Positions 26,398 to 35,532 of a stretch of 64,000 bases of DNA are shown piece by piece. Within the stretch, counting starts at the first letter, position 1, and each line of letters opens with the position of its first letter. Under the pieces are notes generated by a model. The model searched no databases and was not told the DNA's origin. It worked only from the letters and a program-made list of their open reading frames with translations. The position numbers and the translations under genes were made by a program. This DNA comes from Serratia odorifera (lineage in GTDB: Bacteria; Pseudomonadota; Gammaproteobacteria; Enterobacterales; Enterobacteriaceae), in assembly GCF_900635445.1 (NCBI RefSeq), contig NZ_LR134117.1:2232001-2296000 (forward strand), read 5' to 3'.

Positions 26398-28359
26398 ATG
26401 CGAGTCCTCGATCGTTTACCGTTCAAAGATGAAAGTGATCCCATATTCAGCCTGCCGGACGGCGCAGAAGTGGCTGAATGGGACAGCCTGCTGTGGCAGG
26501 GCTGGCAGCGTTTTTTAGCCGGCGAAAGCTCTCACTGGATACGGCACAGCATCTGGCAGTCCTGGCAACGATCGCAGCAGCGGGCGATCGATCCGCTGTC
26601 GTTTGTCTATGTCACGCCAGCCGCTGACGAGCTGGCGGCGATCCTTGAACGCAATGCCGATCTGATCCAGGTGGCGCGCAGCATTATGGAAAACCTGCTG
26701 GCCTATAATCCGGATGGTCATATCAACCTGACCGACGCGCAGGGGGTGACGCTGCATTATTGCGGGGCGGATATGACGCCGGTCGGCAGTATCCTGCGCG
26801 AGGAGGTACTCGGCACCAACTGCACCGCGCGCTGCCTGATTGAACAGCGGCTGGTGTATGTGCTGAGCGGTGAAAACTGGAAGTTCGATCTGCGTAAGCG
26901 CAACCGGCAGTGCGCCGCCGCGCCGGTACGCGATGCCGGCGGCAGCCTGATTGGCGTGCTCACCCTGACGGCGACGCCGGACAATTTCAACGCCCATACC
27001 CTGGGGACGGTGCAGGCCGCGGCGGAGGCGGTAGGCCAGCAACTGATGTTGCGGCGCCTGCTGGCCGAACAGCAATCGATCCTCGAAACGCTCAATGAAG
27101 GGGTGATCGTCTGCGATCGTCACGGGCGGATCAAAACCCTCAACCGTTACGCGCGACAGATCTTCAGCGGTATCGATCCCGAGGGCGGATCGATCGATGC
27201 GTTGTTGCAACCGCAGCAAGGATCGTTGCTGACGTTGCCGTTTTGCAATGACCGCGAGTTGCAGTTCATGCCCGACGGCGAGCGGCCGCTTTCCTGTCTG
27301 ATTTCACTGATGCCGGCGCCGGACGGCGGGCGGGTGCTTTCATTGCGTGAGAATCAGCGCATCCGCGCCATTACCCGCCGGGTAATGGGGGTGAGCGCCC
27401 GTTACACTTTTGAGATGATTCGTGGCAATGCGCAGTGCGTACAGCAAGTGATCCAGCAGGCGCGCGCCGGCAGTCGCAGCGACAGCACCATATTGCTGAG
27501 CGGTGAAAGCGGCACCGGCAAGGAACTGTTTGCTCAGGCGATCCACAATGCCAGCCCGCGTCGGCAAGAACCCTTTATTGCGCTTAACTGCGGCGCATTG
27601 CCGCGCGATCTGGTACAGAGCGAACTGTTTGGCTACGTCGACGGCGCCTTTACTGGGTCAAGGCGCGGCGGTTCCGCCGGCAAGTTCGAACTGGCCGATG
27701 GCGGCACGCTGTTTCTGGACGAAATTGGCGAAATGCCGCTGGAAGCGCAAACCAGCCTGCTGCGCGTGTTGCAGGAGAGCGAGGTGCTGCGCATTGGCGC
27801 AGCGCATCCGTTGAAGGTAGACGTGCGCATCATCGCCGCCACCCACTGCGACTTGCTGAGCGCGGTCGCCAAAGGGGCATTTCGCCGCGATCTCTACTAC
27901 CGCCTGAACGTGATTTCGCTGGAAATCCCGCCGCTGCGCGCACGCCGCGAGGATATTCCCGAGCTGGTCAATACCTTCATACAGGCGCTGTGCACCCGGT
28001 TAAAACGCATTCCGCCACGGGTAACGCCGGCGGCAATGCGCTGTTTGCAGGACTGGCATTGGCCGGGCAACGTGCGCGAGCTGGAAAACCTGGTAGAACG
28101 CACGCTGAACCTGTGCGAAGGGGTGGAGATAGACTGCCGCGATCTGCCTGACGATATGGCGCAGGCGTCTGTGACGCCAACGCTATCAGGCGCGCGGCCT
28201 TCGTTGCAGGAAAGTGAACGCCAGCATGTGCTGCAGGTGGTGGCCGAGCAGAACGGCAACCTGCGCCAGTCCGCGCAACTGCTGGGTATTTCGCGCACCG
28301 CGCTGTACAACAAACTCCGCCAATGGCAGGTGGATGTGGCCGCCTTCAGGCGGCGCTGA
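26398..28359 (+). CDS. Sigma-54-dependent activator, AcoR/DhaR type
   Basis: This 653-residue enhancer-binding protein activates RpoN promoters. The N-terminal half carries a GAF-like region (about 85-215, ILREEVLGTNCTARCLIEQ) and a PAS-like region (about 225-310, ILETLNEGVIVCDRHGRIKT). The AAA+ domain has Walker A GESGTGKE near 370, the sigma-54 loop as GAFTGS (418-423; the consensus is GAFTGA), Walker B GTLFLDEIGEM and the arginine finger region. A Fis-type helix-turn-helix ends the protein (NLRQSAQLLGISRTALYNKL). It is divergent from the MFS operon, its evident target. Confidence 0.92.
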   Translation: MRVLDRLPFKDESDPIFSLPDGAEVAEWDSLLWQGWQRFLAGESSHWIRHSIWQSWQRSQQRAIDPLSFVYVTPAADELAAILERNADLIQVARSIMENLLAYNPDGHINLTDAQGVTLHYCGADMTPVGSILREEVLGTNCTARCLIEQRLVYVLSGENWKFDLRKRNRQCAAAPVRDAGGSLIGVLTLTATPDNFNAHTLGTVQAAAEAVGQQLMLRRLLAEQQSILETLNEGVIVCDRHGRIKTLNRYARQIFSGIDPEGGSIDALLQPQQGSLLTLPFCNDRELQFMPDGERPLSCLISLMPAPDGGRVLSLRENQRIRAITRRVMGVSARYTFEMIRGNAQCVQQVIQQARAGSRSDSTILLSGESGTGKELFAQAIHNASPRRQEPFIALNCGALPRDLVQSELFGYVDGAFTGSRRGGSAGKFELADGGTLFLDEIGEMPLEAQTSLLRVLQESEVLRIGAAHPLKVDVRIIAATHCDLLSAVAKGAFRRDLYYRLNVISLEIPPLRARREDIPELVNTFIQALCTRLKRIPPRVTPAAMRCLQDWHWPGNVRELENLVERTLNLCEGVEIDCRDLPDDMAQASVTPTLSGARPSLQESERQHVLQVVAEQNGNLRQSAQLLGISRTALYNKLRQWQVDVAAFRRR

Positions 28360-28435
28360 ACGGCATCATGCAGCGGGCAGGCCGCGATAAATCTGCCTGC
28401 CGGCAGCCGCCATTGGCAGGTTGCGCGTGATATTT

Positions 28436-29185
28436 TTATTCAGTTGGCCAGTTAACCTTGCGGTTAAGCGCAACGATCTCCTGATGCGAAGGCGTATCGC
28501 CCAGCGCAGCAAAATATTCCGGCAACTTGTCGCGCTTGTTCACCGCTTCACCGGGTTTGGCCGCCGCCAGCGCACGCTGCATGGTGGGCGCGTCCCAGTC
28601 GCAGCAATAGGCCGGTGTGGATGGCTGCTGTCGCCAGGAGTCGGCCAGCGATCCGCCGTCGACCGGGTCAAAACCGCTCTGATTGACCACCTCCATCACG
28701 CGTTGTTTGGCGGCAGCGTCATCGCCGGCAACGGCAATCGCCAGTCGGCCCGGCTCGCCCTGCGGCAGCCCGCGCTCTGCCAGCGAATCGGCCAGTATAT
28801 TGTTGAATGCCTTGATCACCGGACGGCCAATCTGCTGTGCCACCCACAGGCTTTCGATCTGGCCGGCATCTAATGCGGGAATATGCACATCTCGCAGGTC
28901 TGGATAGTAGTTGCTGGTATCGACCACCGGCACATCCGCCGGCAGCGTAGCAAACAGCTCGGCCGGCATCTCGGCCAGCGCCGGCAGCGGCACCGCGAGA
29001 ATCACCATCTCGCTGCCGTTAATCGCCCCCTTGACGTCAGCGGCGGTGACGCCGATTGACTCGGCGAATTGACGCACGCCGGCGACTCCTCTGGAGTTGG
29101 CGACAGACACCCGGTGCCCGGCCTGGCTGAGCTTGCGAGCCAGCAGCCCGCCAATGTTGCCTGTGCCAATAATACCGATATTCAT
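28436..29185 (-). CDS. NADP-binding oxidoreductase (F420-dependent NADP reductase-like)
   Basis: This 249-residue protein starts with a canonical dinucleotide fold (MNIGIIGTGNIGGLLARKLS) followed by NSRG, a loop typical of NADP-binding coenzyme F420 oxidoreductase-like proteins. KAFNNI near residue 125 is also a family mark. A CAGGAG site precedes the ATG. It is divergent from an HxlR regulator gene 100 bases away, a common pairing. The substrate is unknown and there is no evidence for F420 in this organism. Confidence 0.82.
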   Translation of the reverse strand: MNIGIIGTGNIGGLLARKLSQAGHRVSVANSRGVAGVRQFAESIGVTAADVKGAINGSEMVILAVPLPALAEMPAELFATLPADVPVVDTSNYYPDLRDVHIPALDAGQIESLWVAQQIGRPVIKAFNNILADSLAERGLPQGEPGRLAIAVAGDDAAAKQRVMEVVNQSGFDPVDGGSLADSWRQQPSTPAYCCDWDAPTMQRALAAAKPGEAVNKRDKLPEYFAALGDTPSHQEIVALNRKVNWPTE

Positions 29186-29285
29186 ATTCTGCTCCTGATT
29201 GTCTCTTGTCTTGCGTTACGCTATCGATTAGCTTACAAAAAAACAAGAACCGACAATTAAGTGTGTTACACACCAGGAGGTAAGT

Positions 29286-29663
29286 ATGGAGCGAGACTGG
29301 CGCTGCGACGATCCGCAGCAACGGCTTTTTTGGGCGGCGGCCACCAGCGAAGCGTTGAAGACGCTGGAGGGCAAGTGGAAAATCATCATTATCTGCCAGC
29401 TGTTTGCCGCCAGGCAGCCATTGCGCTTTTCCGAGCTTGAACGGCGGGTGGAAGGGGTAAACCAGAAAATGCTGATACAGCAGTTAAAGCAACTCGAACA
29501 GGATGGCATCGTGGTGCGCCACGCCTATCCTGAGGTGCCGCCGCGCGTCGAGTATGCGCTGAGCGATATCGGCAAAGCGCTGGGGCCGTCGCTCGAAGCG
29601 CTGATTGACTGGGCCTTTTTACGGCGCGCCGCAATGCCTGCCGGCGCTGAGGCTACACAATAA
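29286..29663 (+). CDS. HxlR-family regulator
   Basis: This 125-residue winged-helix protein of the HxlR (MarR-like) family has LEGKWKIIIICQLFAARQPLRFSELE near residue 26, the usual recognition helix VNQKMLIQQLKQLEQDGIV and the wing RVEYALSDIGKAL. An excellent AGGAGG precedes the ATG. It probably represses the divergent oxidoreductase gene in response to an electrophile or oxidant, as HxlR proteins often do. Confidence 0.88.
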   Translation: MERDWRCDDPQQRLFWAAATSEALKTLEGKWKIIIICQLFAARQPLRFSELERRVEGVNQKMLIQQLKQLEQDGIVVRHAYPEVPPRVEYALSDIGKALGPSLEALIDWAFLRRAAMPAGAEATQ

Positions 29664-29764
29664 GGGCCGGTTGGTGGCGGTCGATCCCGTGTCCTGATGA
29701 ACGCACGGCAATGGCCTGTGCCGATTGCCGTGCGGGGCGCTGCGTGGATTGGCGGCCGGTGGGG

Positions 29765-30445
29765 TTATTCGACCGGTAATGCCAGCACCTGCTGGGTAGT
29801 TTTTATCTCGGCAAAAACGTCAGCCACGCCGGCCAGCGCGGCGCGTTGCAGGCTGGCATGATCGACCACCTGATTGTCCCAGGTGGCCAGATCGCGAGTG
29901 GCGGTGGCATCCTCGGGAATAATCACCTGATAGCCCAACGGTAACGCATCGCGCGCGGTGGTAGAAACGCACATGTGGGTCATCAGGCCGGTGACGATCA
30001 ACGTCTTGATGTTTTTGCTTTTTAATTGTCGATCAAGATCGGTGCCGACAAACGAACTTGGGGTGGCTTTGCTAATCACCACATCACCTTTTGACGGCTG
30101 CAAATCTGCATGAAACTGCGCAGATTGACTGCCTTCGGCAAACAGCGGCCCATCAGCTGGCCCAATATGGCGCACAAAGAATACCGGCATGTTGTGGCGA
30201 TGGGCGAATGCCACCAATTTTTGGCTATTCCCCAGCGCCTTGAGGCCGTCCGGGATCGGCATTTTTCCGCTAAAATATTCATTTTGAAAATCAATCACCA
30301 GCAAGGCGGTTGTGCCAGCCACCAGGGCTTTGGTCGGCTGAGCGCCGCTCATGGTGCGGATGGTAGGCGCCTGTGTGGCCTCGGCCGTCAGGCTGGCAAC
30401 GGTCATGGAAAGCGCCAGTGCGCTGTAAGCGAGCAGTTTTTTCAT
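29765..30445 (-). CDS. Exported isochorismatase-like cysteine hydrolase
   Basis: This member of the isochorismatase/cysteine hydrolase fold carries an N-terminal signal peptide (MKKLLAYSALALSMTVASLT, then AEA|TQ), unusual because most of the family is cytoplasmic. The catalytic triad is recognisable: D in LLVIDFQNEYF, K in DVVISKATPS and C in TGLMTHMCVSTTARDA. ATG 30445 gives 226 residues; the 28 codons upstream have no signal character. It is divergent from a GlxA-type regulator gene. The substrate is not known. Confidence 0.85.
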   Translation of the reverse strand: MKKLLAYSALALSMTVASLTAEATQAPTIRTMSGAQPTKALVAGTTALLVIDFQNEYFSGKMPIPDGLKALGNSQKLVAFAHRHNMPVFFVRHIGPADGPLFAEGSQSAQFHADLQPSKGDVVISKATPSSFVGTDLDRQLKSKNIKTLIVTGLMTHMCVSTTARDALPLGYQVIIPEDATATRDLATWDNQVVDHASLQRAALAGVADVFAEIKTTQQVLALPVE

Positions 30446-30597
30446 GGTAAATATTCCTTTATCGGCTTGGCACGGTGGGACGGATTCCCGCGGTGTGGAG
30501 CAATTTTGCCGCTTTACCGATCGCGGCAATAGCTATCGGCGTGACCAAAAACGATACTATTAGGCCAAATTGCATCGAGGTTTATACAGGTGGGGTA

Positions 30598-31560
30598 ATG
30601 GCAGTCATCAAAGTCGGTGTTGTTGTTTTTCACGATATCATTCCCTTTCACCTTTCCGTGCCCTGTGCGGTGTTCGAACACGCGCTCGACGCGCAGGGCA
30701 GGCCGGCGTATCAGCTGATGGTATGCGCTACGGAACCGGGGCCGTTGCGTACCAACGCCGGATTTTCGATCATTGCCGAGCGCACGCTGTCGGCGCTAGA
30801 GCAGGTGGATATGGTGATTATCCCCAGTTGGAACGATCCGGCGCTGATGCCGTCGGCGGAACTGGTGGCCGCGCTGCACCGCGCGCATGCGCGTGGCGCC
30901 CGGCTGGTCGGGTTGTGCATGGGGGCGTTTGTGCTGGCGGCCAGCGGGTTGCTCGACGGCCGGCCGGCCACCACGCACTGGAACTGGATGAGCGCCTTTT
31001 TGCAGCGTTACCCGTCGATCTCGGTCGATCACAACGTGTTGTATATCGATGATGGCGATATCATTACCTCGGCAGGCACTGCCGCCAGTATTGATTGTTG
31101 TCTGCACCTGGTGCGCCAGCAATGCGGTGCCGAAGTGGCCAATACGGTGGCTCGGCAACTGGTGGTTCCGCCGCATCGGCAAGGGGGACAGGCGCAGTTT
31201 ATTGAACAACCGGTGTATAACACCGCCGGCGGCGATCGGTTTATGCAGGCGCTGAGCTGGGCGACGGAAAATTTGCAGCAGCCGCTGACGGTCGGCCTGA
31301 TCGCCGACAAGGCGTTGATGAGCCGGCGCAGCTTTACCCGGCATTTCCAGCAAACCACCGGTACCACGGTTACCCATTGGCTGCTGAATCAGCGGTTGGC
31401 GATGGCGCAGCGATTTTTGGAGAAAACCGACCAGCCGGTTGAACAGGTGGCTCAGGCGGCTGGGTTCAGTTCGGCGCTGTCAATGCGGCGGCATTTTCAA
31501 CAGCAATTCAGCACGACGCCGTCGCTGTATCGGCGTGAGTTTCGTACCGCAGGGCGTTAA
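30598..31560 (+). CDS. GlxA-type AraC regulator with DJ-1/PfpI domain
   Basis: This 320-residue transcription factor combines an N-terminal DJ-1/PfpI-like domain (VGVVVFHDIIPFHLSVPCAV; nucleophile-elbow-like GLCMGAFVLAASGLLDG near 105) with a C-terminal AraC double helix-turn-helix (LIADKALMSRRSFTRHFQQT; VEQVAQAAGFSSALSMRRHF). ATG 30598 follows GGTGGGG; the 41 upstream codons are ignored. The divergent exported hydrolase is its likely target. The bound ligand is unknown. Confidence 0.88.
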   Translation: MAVIKVGVVVFHDIIPFHLSVPCAVFEHALDAQGRPAYQLMVCATEPGPLRTNAGFSIIAERTLSALEQVDMVIIPSWNDPALMPSAELVAALHRAHARGARLVGLCMGAFVLAASGLLDGRPATTHWNWMSAFLQRYPSISVDHNVLYIDDGDIITSAGTAASIDCCLHLVRQQCGAEVANTVARQLVVPPHRQGGQAQFIEQPVYNTAGGDRFMQALSWATENLQQPLTVGLIADKALMSRRSFTRHFQQTTGTTVTHWLLNQRLAMAQRFLEKTDQPVEQVAQAAGFSSALSMRRHFQQQFSTTPSLYRREFRTAGR

Positions 31561-31629
31561 TACCCACGGCGAGCGCGGCAAAGCCGTCAGGCAAAAGCGC
31601 GGCGGCGGGCTGCACGCCGCGAGCCGGCG

Positions 31630-32325
31630 TTACGGCAGTTCGGCACCGATCAGATTGCTGTGCACCGTGGCGCCGGGCATCATCAACGTCAGGCCCCGCG
31701 TCAGCTCGTCGCCCGCCGCCAGCAGCGCATCGAGCGGCATGCTTGGCAGGCTTTCCAGAATGAACCACATCTGTGTGGCCTCGGCACCCAGCCGGGTTCT
31801 CACCCCTTGTCGCCAGTTCCAACGTCGGCAGGTAACCCCGCGATCGTCACGCCAGACGACTTCGCCCGCGTCGGGTGACTCCAGCGCCGGCTGGCCGTCC
31901 TTGACGGTATCAAACTGCTCGCTGCCCTCGGCGATGGTCAGTCGTGGCTGGCCGACGTAGGCGGCGATGTTTTCCCCACCGACCGGCACGGCGTAGCGAA
32001 TGCTGACGGCGTTATACAGATCCACCAGCGGATCGATGCTGGGTAGCTGGCCATCGCGCAGTACCCGTTTATGCAGCGCTTCGGCAGAGCAGGGGGTGCG
32101 CTTGGGCTTGGCGCCGAATTTTTTGAATACCTCGGACCAGTCCGCAAGATGCGCCTCAGCCCAGGGAATATCACCGGCCACCACCGATTGGCAGGCTGTG
32201 GCCAGCAAGCGATCGGCTACCGCCGGGGCGGTTAATGGAGCGGCTTGCACCACGACGCTCAAGGCTCTGAAGCCGGGGGCGATAGCGAAGATCTCCGGGG
32301 CGATTGACGGGGTAACAGCGAACAT
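31630..32325 (-). CDS. B3/B4 (PheRS-like) domain protein
   Basis: This stand-alone B3/4 domain protein of 231 residues has the fold otherwise found in the editing region of phenylalanyl-tRNA synthetase beta. Visible motifs are LPSIDPLVDLYNAVSIRYAVPVG near residue 95 and the C-terminal ATVHSNLIG. Such proteins are possible aminoacyl-tRNA or amino-acid-binding factors, but their role is not established. The gene is divergent from an XRE-cupin regulator, a recurring pair that suggests regulation by a small amino-acid-like ligand. Confidence 0.82.
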   Translation of the reverse strand: MFAVTPSIAPEIFAIAPGFRALSVVVQAAPLTAPAVADRLLATACQSVVAGDIPWAEAHLADWSEVFKKFGAKPKRTPCSAEALHKRVLRDGQLPSIDPLVDLYNAVSIRYAVPVGGENIAAYVGQPRLTIAEGSEQFDTVKDGQPALESPDAGEVVWRDDRGVTCRRWNWRQGVRTRLGAEATQMWFILESLPSMPLDALLAAGDELTRGLTLMMPGATVHSNLIGAELP

Positions 32326-32368
32326 TACATAATCCTATATTGACCAATTTATCTCATAGTAATGACCG

Positions 32369-32971
32369 ATGACCAAAAAAGTCAATAAAACGACCGAGGC
32401 GGGCGCTGACATGCAGCATGTCAGTGAGGCGGTATCCAAAAGTATCAGCGATTATCGCAAGGGGCAAAAACTCTCGCTTGACGAGCTTGCGCGCCGTGCC
32501 GGCGTCAGCAAGGGCATGCTGGTGGAAATCGAGAAAGGCTCGGCTAATCCCAGCATCGCCATTCTGTGCAAAATTGCGGCGGCGCTTGGCCTGTCGGTGG
32601 CGGATATCGTCAATGTCACCCACGCCCCTGATAGCTGGCGGGTGGACAAACAGGACATCCCGACGCTGTGGCATGGAGAAAAAGGCGGCTCGGCGCGCTT
32701 GCTTGCGGGCACCAGCGGGCCAAATATGATTGAGCTCTGGCGCTGGGAAATGTTTCCCGGCGAGGTGTTTAGCTCTCCGGGGCATCCGCAGGGGACGCTG
32801 GAACTGCTGCATGTTGAAACCGGCGTGCTGGATCTGGCAACCGAGGCGACCACATTGCGGGTCACTGAAGGCTGTTCGGCAGTAGCCCGCACCGACAGCG
32901 CCCATCATTACGCCAACGCGGGAAACAGCCCGCTGGTGTTTACCATGACGGTGGCGGAGTTTCACCGCTAG
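32369..32971 (+). CDS. XRE-cupin regulator
   Basis: This 200-residue protein has an N-terminal Cro/CI helix-turn-helix (LSLDELARRAGVSKGMLVEIEKG near 37-60) and a C-terminal cupin (PGEVFSSPGHPQGTLELLHV, then a second barrel half), the common SinR/PuuR-like layout for metabolite-responsive repressors. The ATG at 32369 has a weak site; ATG 32411 with GAGGCGGG upstream is an alternative that keeps both domains. It is divergent from the B3/4 gene, its likely target. Confidence 0.88.
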   Translation: MTKKVNKTTEAGADMQHVSEAVSKSISDYRKGQKLSLDELARRAGVSKGMLVEIEKGSANPSIAILCKIAAALGLSVADIVNVTHAPDSWRVDKQDIPTLWHGEKGGSARLLAGTSGPNMIELWRWEMFPGEVFSSPGHPQGTLELLHVETGVLDLATEATTLRVTEGCSAVARTDSAHHYANAGNSPLVFTMTVAEFHR

Positions 32972-33084
32972 CCGGCAGGGGAGTCAGGGGGCATCAACCG
33001 GCAAGGGGATAGCCATTTACACCGCTGCCTCCGGCTTTAACGGTCAACCTGACGACGGCACGCTGGCTATAATGGCATCGTTAC

Positions 33085-33993
33085 TTACGGTTTTTCGTTA
33101 GTCGTGACGATGTGTTTGCTCAGATATTCAATAAATGTTCTGGTTAGCGGATTGACATATCTTGATTTTTTATCGATCGCGTATAAGTAGTGGGAAAACC
33201 CGGCATGGTATTCAGGCAGCAGGTGTACTAAATCACCTTTATTAATATATATCGTTGCCAAATAGTCAGGCAGGCAAGATACGCCATTATGATTAAGTAA
33301 CATGCTTAATAATGTCAGGCTGGAGTTCGAGGTCAGGCAGGAATCGACTGGAACCATGACTTCGCCGTTATGGTCTGCAAACACCCAGTTATCATGATAG
33401 GCCATGACCGGATTGGTAATGCAGCGGTGGCGGGTTAAATCCGCCGGCGTTTTTATTGGCGGTTTGCCTGCCAGATAGTGGGGCGAACAACAGTAAATCC
33501 AGTTAATCTTGTTCAGTAATACATGATTTTCCGTCTCGGCTAGCTGCCGGGTTATTCTTAGCGCCAGATCGAAAGGGGTTTCTGACAGGTTAATAATATT
33601 ATCATTCAGCTCAACATGGATTTTTACCTTGGGGAAACGCCGTTGGTAAGCGCTAATGAAGTCAGGCAGGATTTTTGAACCGTATGCCACCGAACAGGAC
33701 AATCTGAGCTGGCCTTCTGGTTCACTAGGTCGCTGAACCTGAGCAAACATATCTTCGCACTCTTCAATCAGCATGATGGCACGGTTAAATACCGCTTCAC
33801 CTTGTTCGGTAAGGAAAATATTTCTGGTGGTTCTGGTGATTAATTGCGTCCCCAACTGTTGCTCCAGCTTGGCCAGGCTTTTGCTGACTGCCGAAGGCGA
33901 GAGGCCAAGCTCTCTGGCTGCCTTGGCCAGACTTCCAGACTCGATGATGCGGACAAAAATACTCAGCTGACTTAAGGTGCCTGAGTTCAGCAT
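33085..33993 (-). CDS. LysR-family regulator of the adjacent transporter/lyase operon
   Basis: This 302-residue LysR regulator has a winged helix-turn-helix at residues 9-60 (RIIESGSLAKAARELGLSPSAVSKSLAKLEQQLG, not to be read as one motif) and a substrate-binding-like effector domain from about 90 (GQLRLSCSVAYGSKILPDFI). GGAGGTAAT precedes the ATG. It is divergent from the HAAAP transporter and PLP lyase genes. Local base composition is lower in GC than in neighbouring operons, which may indicate separate acquisition. Confidence 0.9.
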   Translation of the reverse strand: MLNSGTLSQLSIFVRIIESGSLAKAARELGLSPSAVSKSLAKLEQQLGTQLITRTTRNIFLTEQGEAVFNRAIMLIEECEDMFAQVQRPSEPEGQLRLSCSVAYGSKILPDFISAYQRRFPKVKIHVELNDNIINLSETPFDLALRITRQLAETENHVLLNKINWIYCCSPHYLAGKPPIKTPADLTRHRCITNPVMAYHDNWVFADHNGEVMVPVDSCLTSNSSLTLLSMLLNHNGVSCLPDYLATIYINKGDLVHLLPEYHAGFSHYLYAIDKKSRYVNPLTRTFIEYLSKHIVTTNEKP

Positions 33994-34242
33994 ATTACCT
34001 CCAGCGTTTCTATTACGGCCAATTATCGATATATTATACCTGTTGCCATTTCATAATATTATTTTATGTACCGCTGAAACTAGTATGCTCTTTTATTCAC
34101 TGGTGAATTGATTGTAATTCATCAATGACCGATTTAATACAGAGCCGATCACAGATTACCCATTTGCTATTGGTCAATGCCAAAAGGCTGTGATTAGGTG
34201 GCGGCGTGGATGTTTTTATTTAACCAACCTGATGGTAATATT

Positions 34243-35523
34243 ATGAACAACGCCTCGGAAACACAAAGTATAATAAATGGCAATAAAATACCCTTCACTA
34301 CCTATGATGCCGGATGGGTCATCCTGTGTATTGGCATGGCAATTGGCGGCGGGATTATCTTTCTGCCGGTGCAGATTGGTTTGAAAGGTATTTGGGTATT
34401 TAGCTTATCGGTACTGATAGCCTATCCCGCATTGTATATGATGCAGTCACTTTATCTGAAAACATTATCGCAAAGCCCTGAGTGTAAAGACTACTCGGGG
34501 GTGATTACCTTTTATTTGGGTAAAAACTGGGGGTTTTTCCTTGGGGTAGCCTATTTCATCATGCTGCTTAAAGGTATGCTGACCTATTCGCTGGCCGCCA
34601 CCTTTGACAGCGCCTCTTATTTTCAAACCTTTGGCCTGACGGTAGGCACGCTGTCGGATAATGGCTGGTACGGGCTGTTGGTGTTATCCCTGCTGGTTTG
34701 CGTCGCCGCACAGGGTGAAAAAATGCTGTTTAGAGTTTCCGGCCCGATGGTGCTGGTCAAGCTGGGCGTGGTGGTGGTACTTGGCCTGGTGATGATACCG
34801 CATTGGGACATGCGCAATATCAGCCACCTGCCGCCGATCGGGGAATTGCTGATTGGTACCGTTTTAACCCTGCCGTTTACGCTGTTCTCCATTCTGTTCG
34901 TGCAAATCCTCAGTCCGATGAACGTGGCTTTCCGTAAAGTCGAGGCAGATCCGGTTGTCGCTACCTACCGGGCGCTGCGTGCCAGCCGGGTCGCCTATGG
35001 CATACTGGCCTGTTCGGTCCTGTTCTTTGCCTTTTCATTCACCTTTTCCCTGAGCCACCAACAGGCGGTCGAAGCGGCAGAGAATAATATTTCGGCGATG
35101 GCGATTGTCGCCAAAGTGATACCGGGTGAGCTGGTCAGGGTGATGTCGGTGTTGCTCAATGTCTTTGCCATCGTCACCGCCTTTTTCGGCATTTTCCTCG
35201 GCTTCCAGGAAGCGATGAAAGGTATCGTGGTCAATGTTATTTCTCGATTTGTCGACGAGAAGATGCTGAATGAGAAAATCATCAGCATTGCGGTTTCCGT
35301 CTTTATCGTGCTGCTGTTATGGGCCTGGGTGCTGACGCATTTCCCCATTTTGTTATTACAACAAATAGGCGCGCCGGTTTACGGCATTGTCTCATGCCTT
35401 ATTCCTTGCTACCTGGTGCTGAAAGTACCGCAGCTTATGCAATATTATTCCTGGCGCGTGCTGTTTATCTCCGGCACCGGGATCCTGCTCTGCCTGTCAC
35501 CTTTTTTTAAATTATTTGAGTAA
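34243..35523 (+). CDS. HAAAP-family amino acid transporter (SdaC/CyuP-like)
   Basis: This inner-membrane amino acid:cation symporter of the hydroxy/aromatic amino acid permease family has 426 residues from ATG 34243 and eleven hydrophobic segments. The start of TM1 reads DAGWVILCIGMAIGGGIIFL, and PVQIGLKGIWVF is typical of the SdaC/TdcC/YhaO group. Longer starts upstream lack a ribosome site. It is followed after nine bases by a PLP lyase gene. Together they suggest import and cleavage of cysteine, cystathionine or a related thio-amino acid, inferred from context. Confidence 0.87.
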   Translation: MNNASETQSIINGNKIPFTTYDAGWVILCIGMAIGGGIIFLPVQIGLKGIWVFSLSVLIAYPALYMMQSLYLKTLSQSPECKDYSGVITFYLGKNWGFFLGVAYFIMLLKGMLTYSLAATFDSASYFQTFGLTVGTLSDNGWYGLLVLSLLVCVAAQGEKMLFRVSGPMVLVKLGVVVVLGLVMIPHWDMRNISHLPPIGELLIGTVLTLPFTLFSILFVQILSPMNVAFRKVEADPVVATYRALRASRVAYGILACSVLFFAFSFTFSLSHQQAVEAAENNISAMAIVAKVIPGELVRVMSVLLNVFAIVTAFFGIFLGFQEAMKGIVVNVISRFVDEKMLNEKIISIAVSVFIVLLLWAWVLTHFPILLLQQIGAPVYGIVSCLIPCYLVLKVPQLMQYYSWRVLFISGTGILLCLSPFFKLFE

Positions 35524-35532
35524 AGGTACCCA

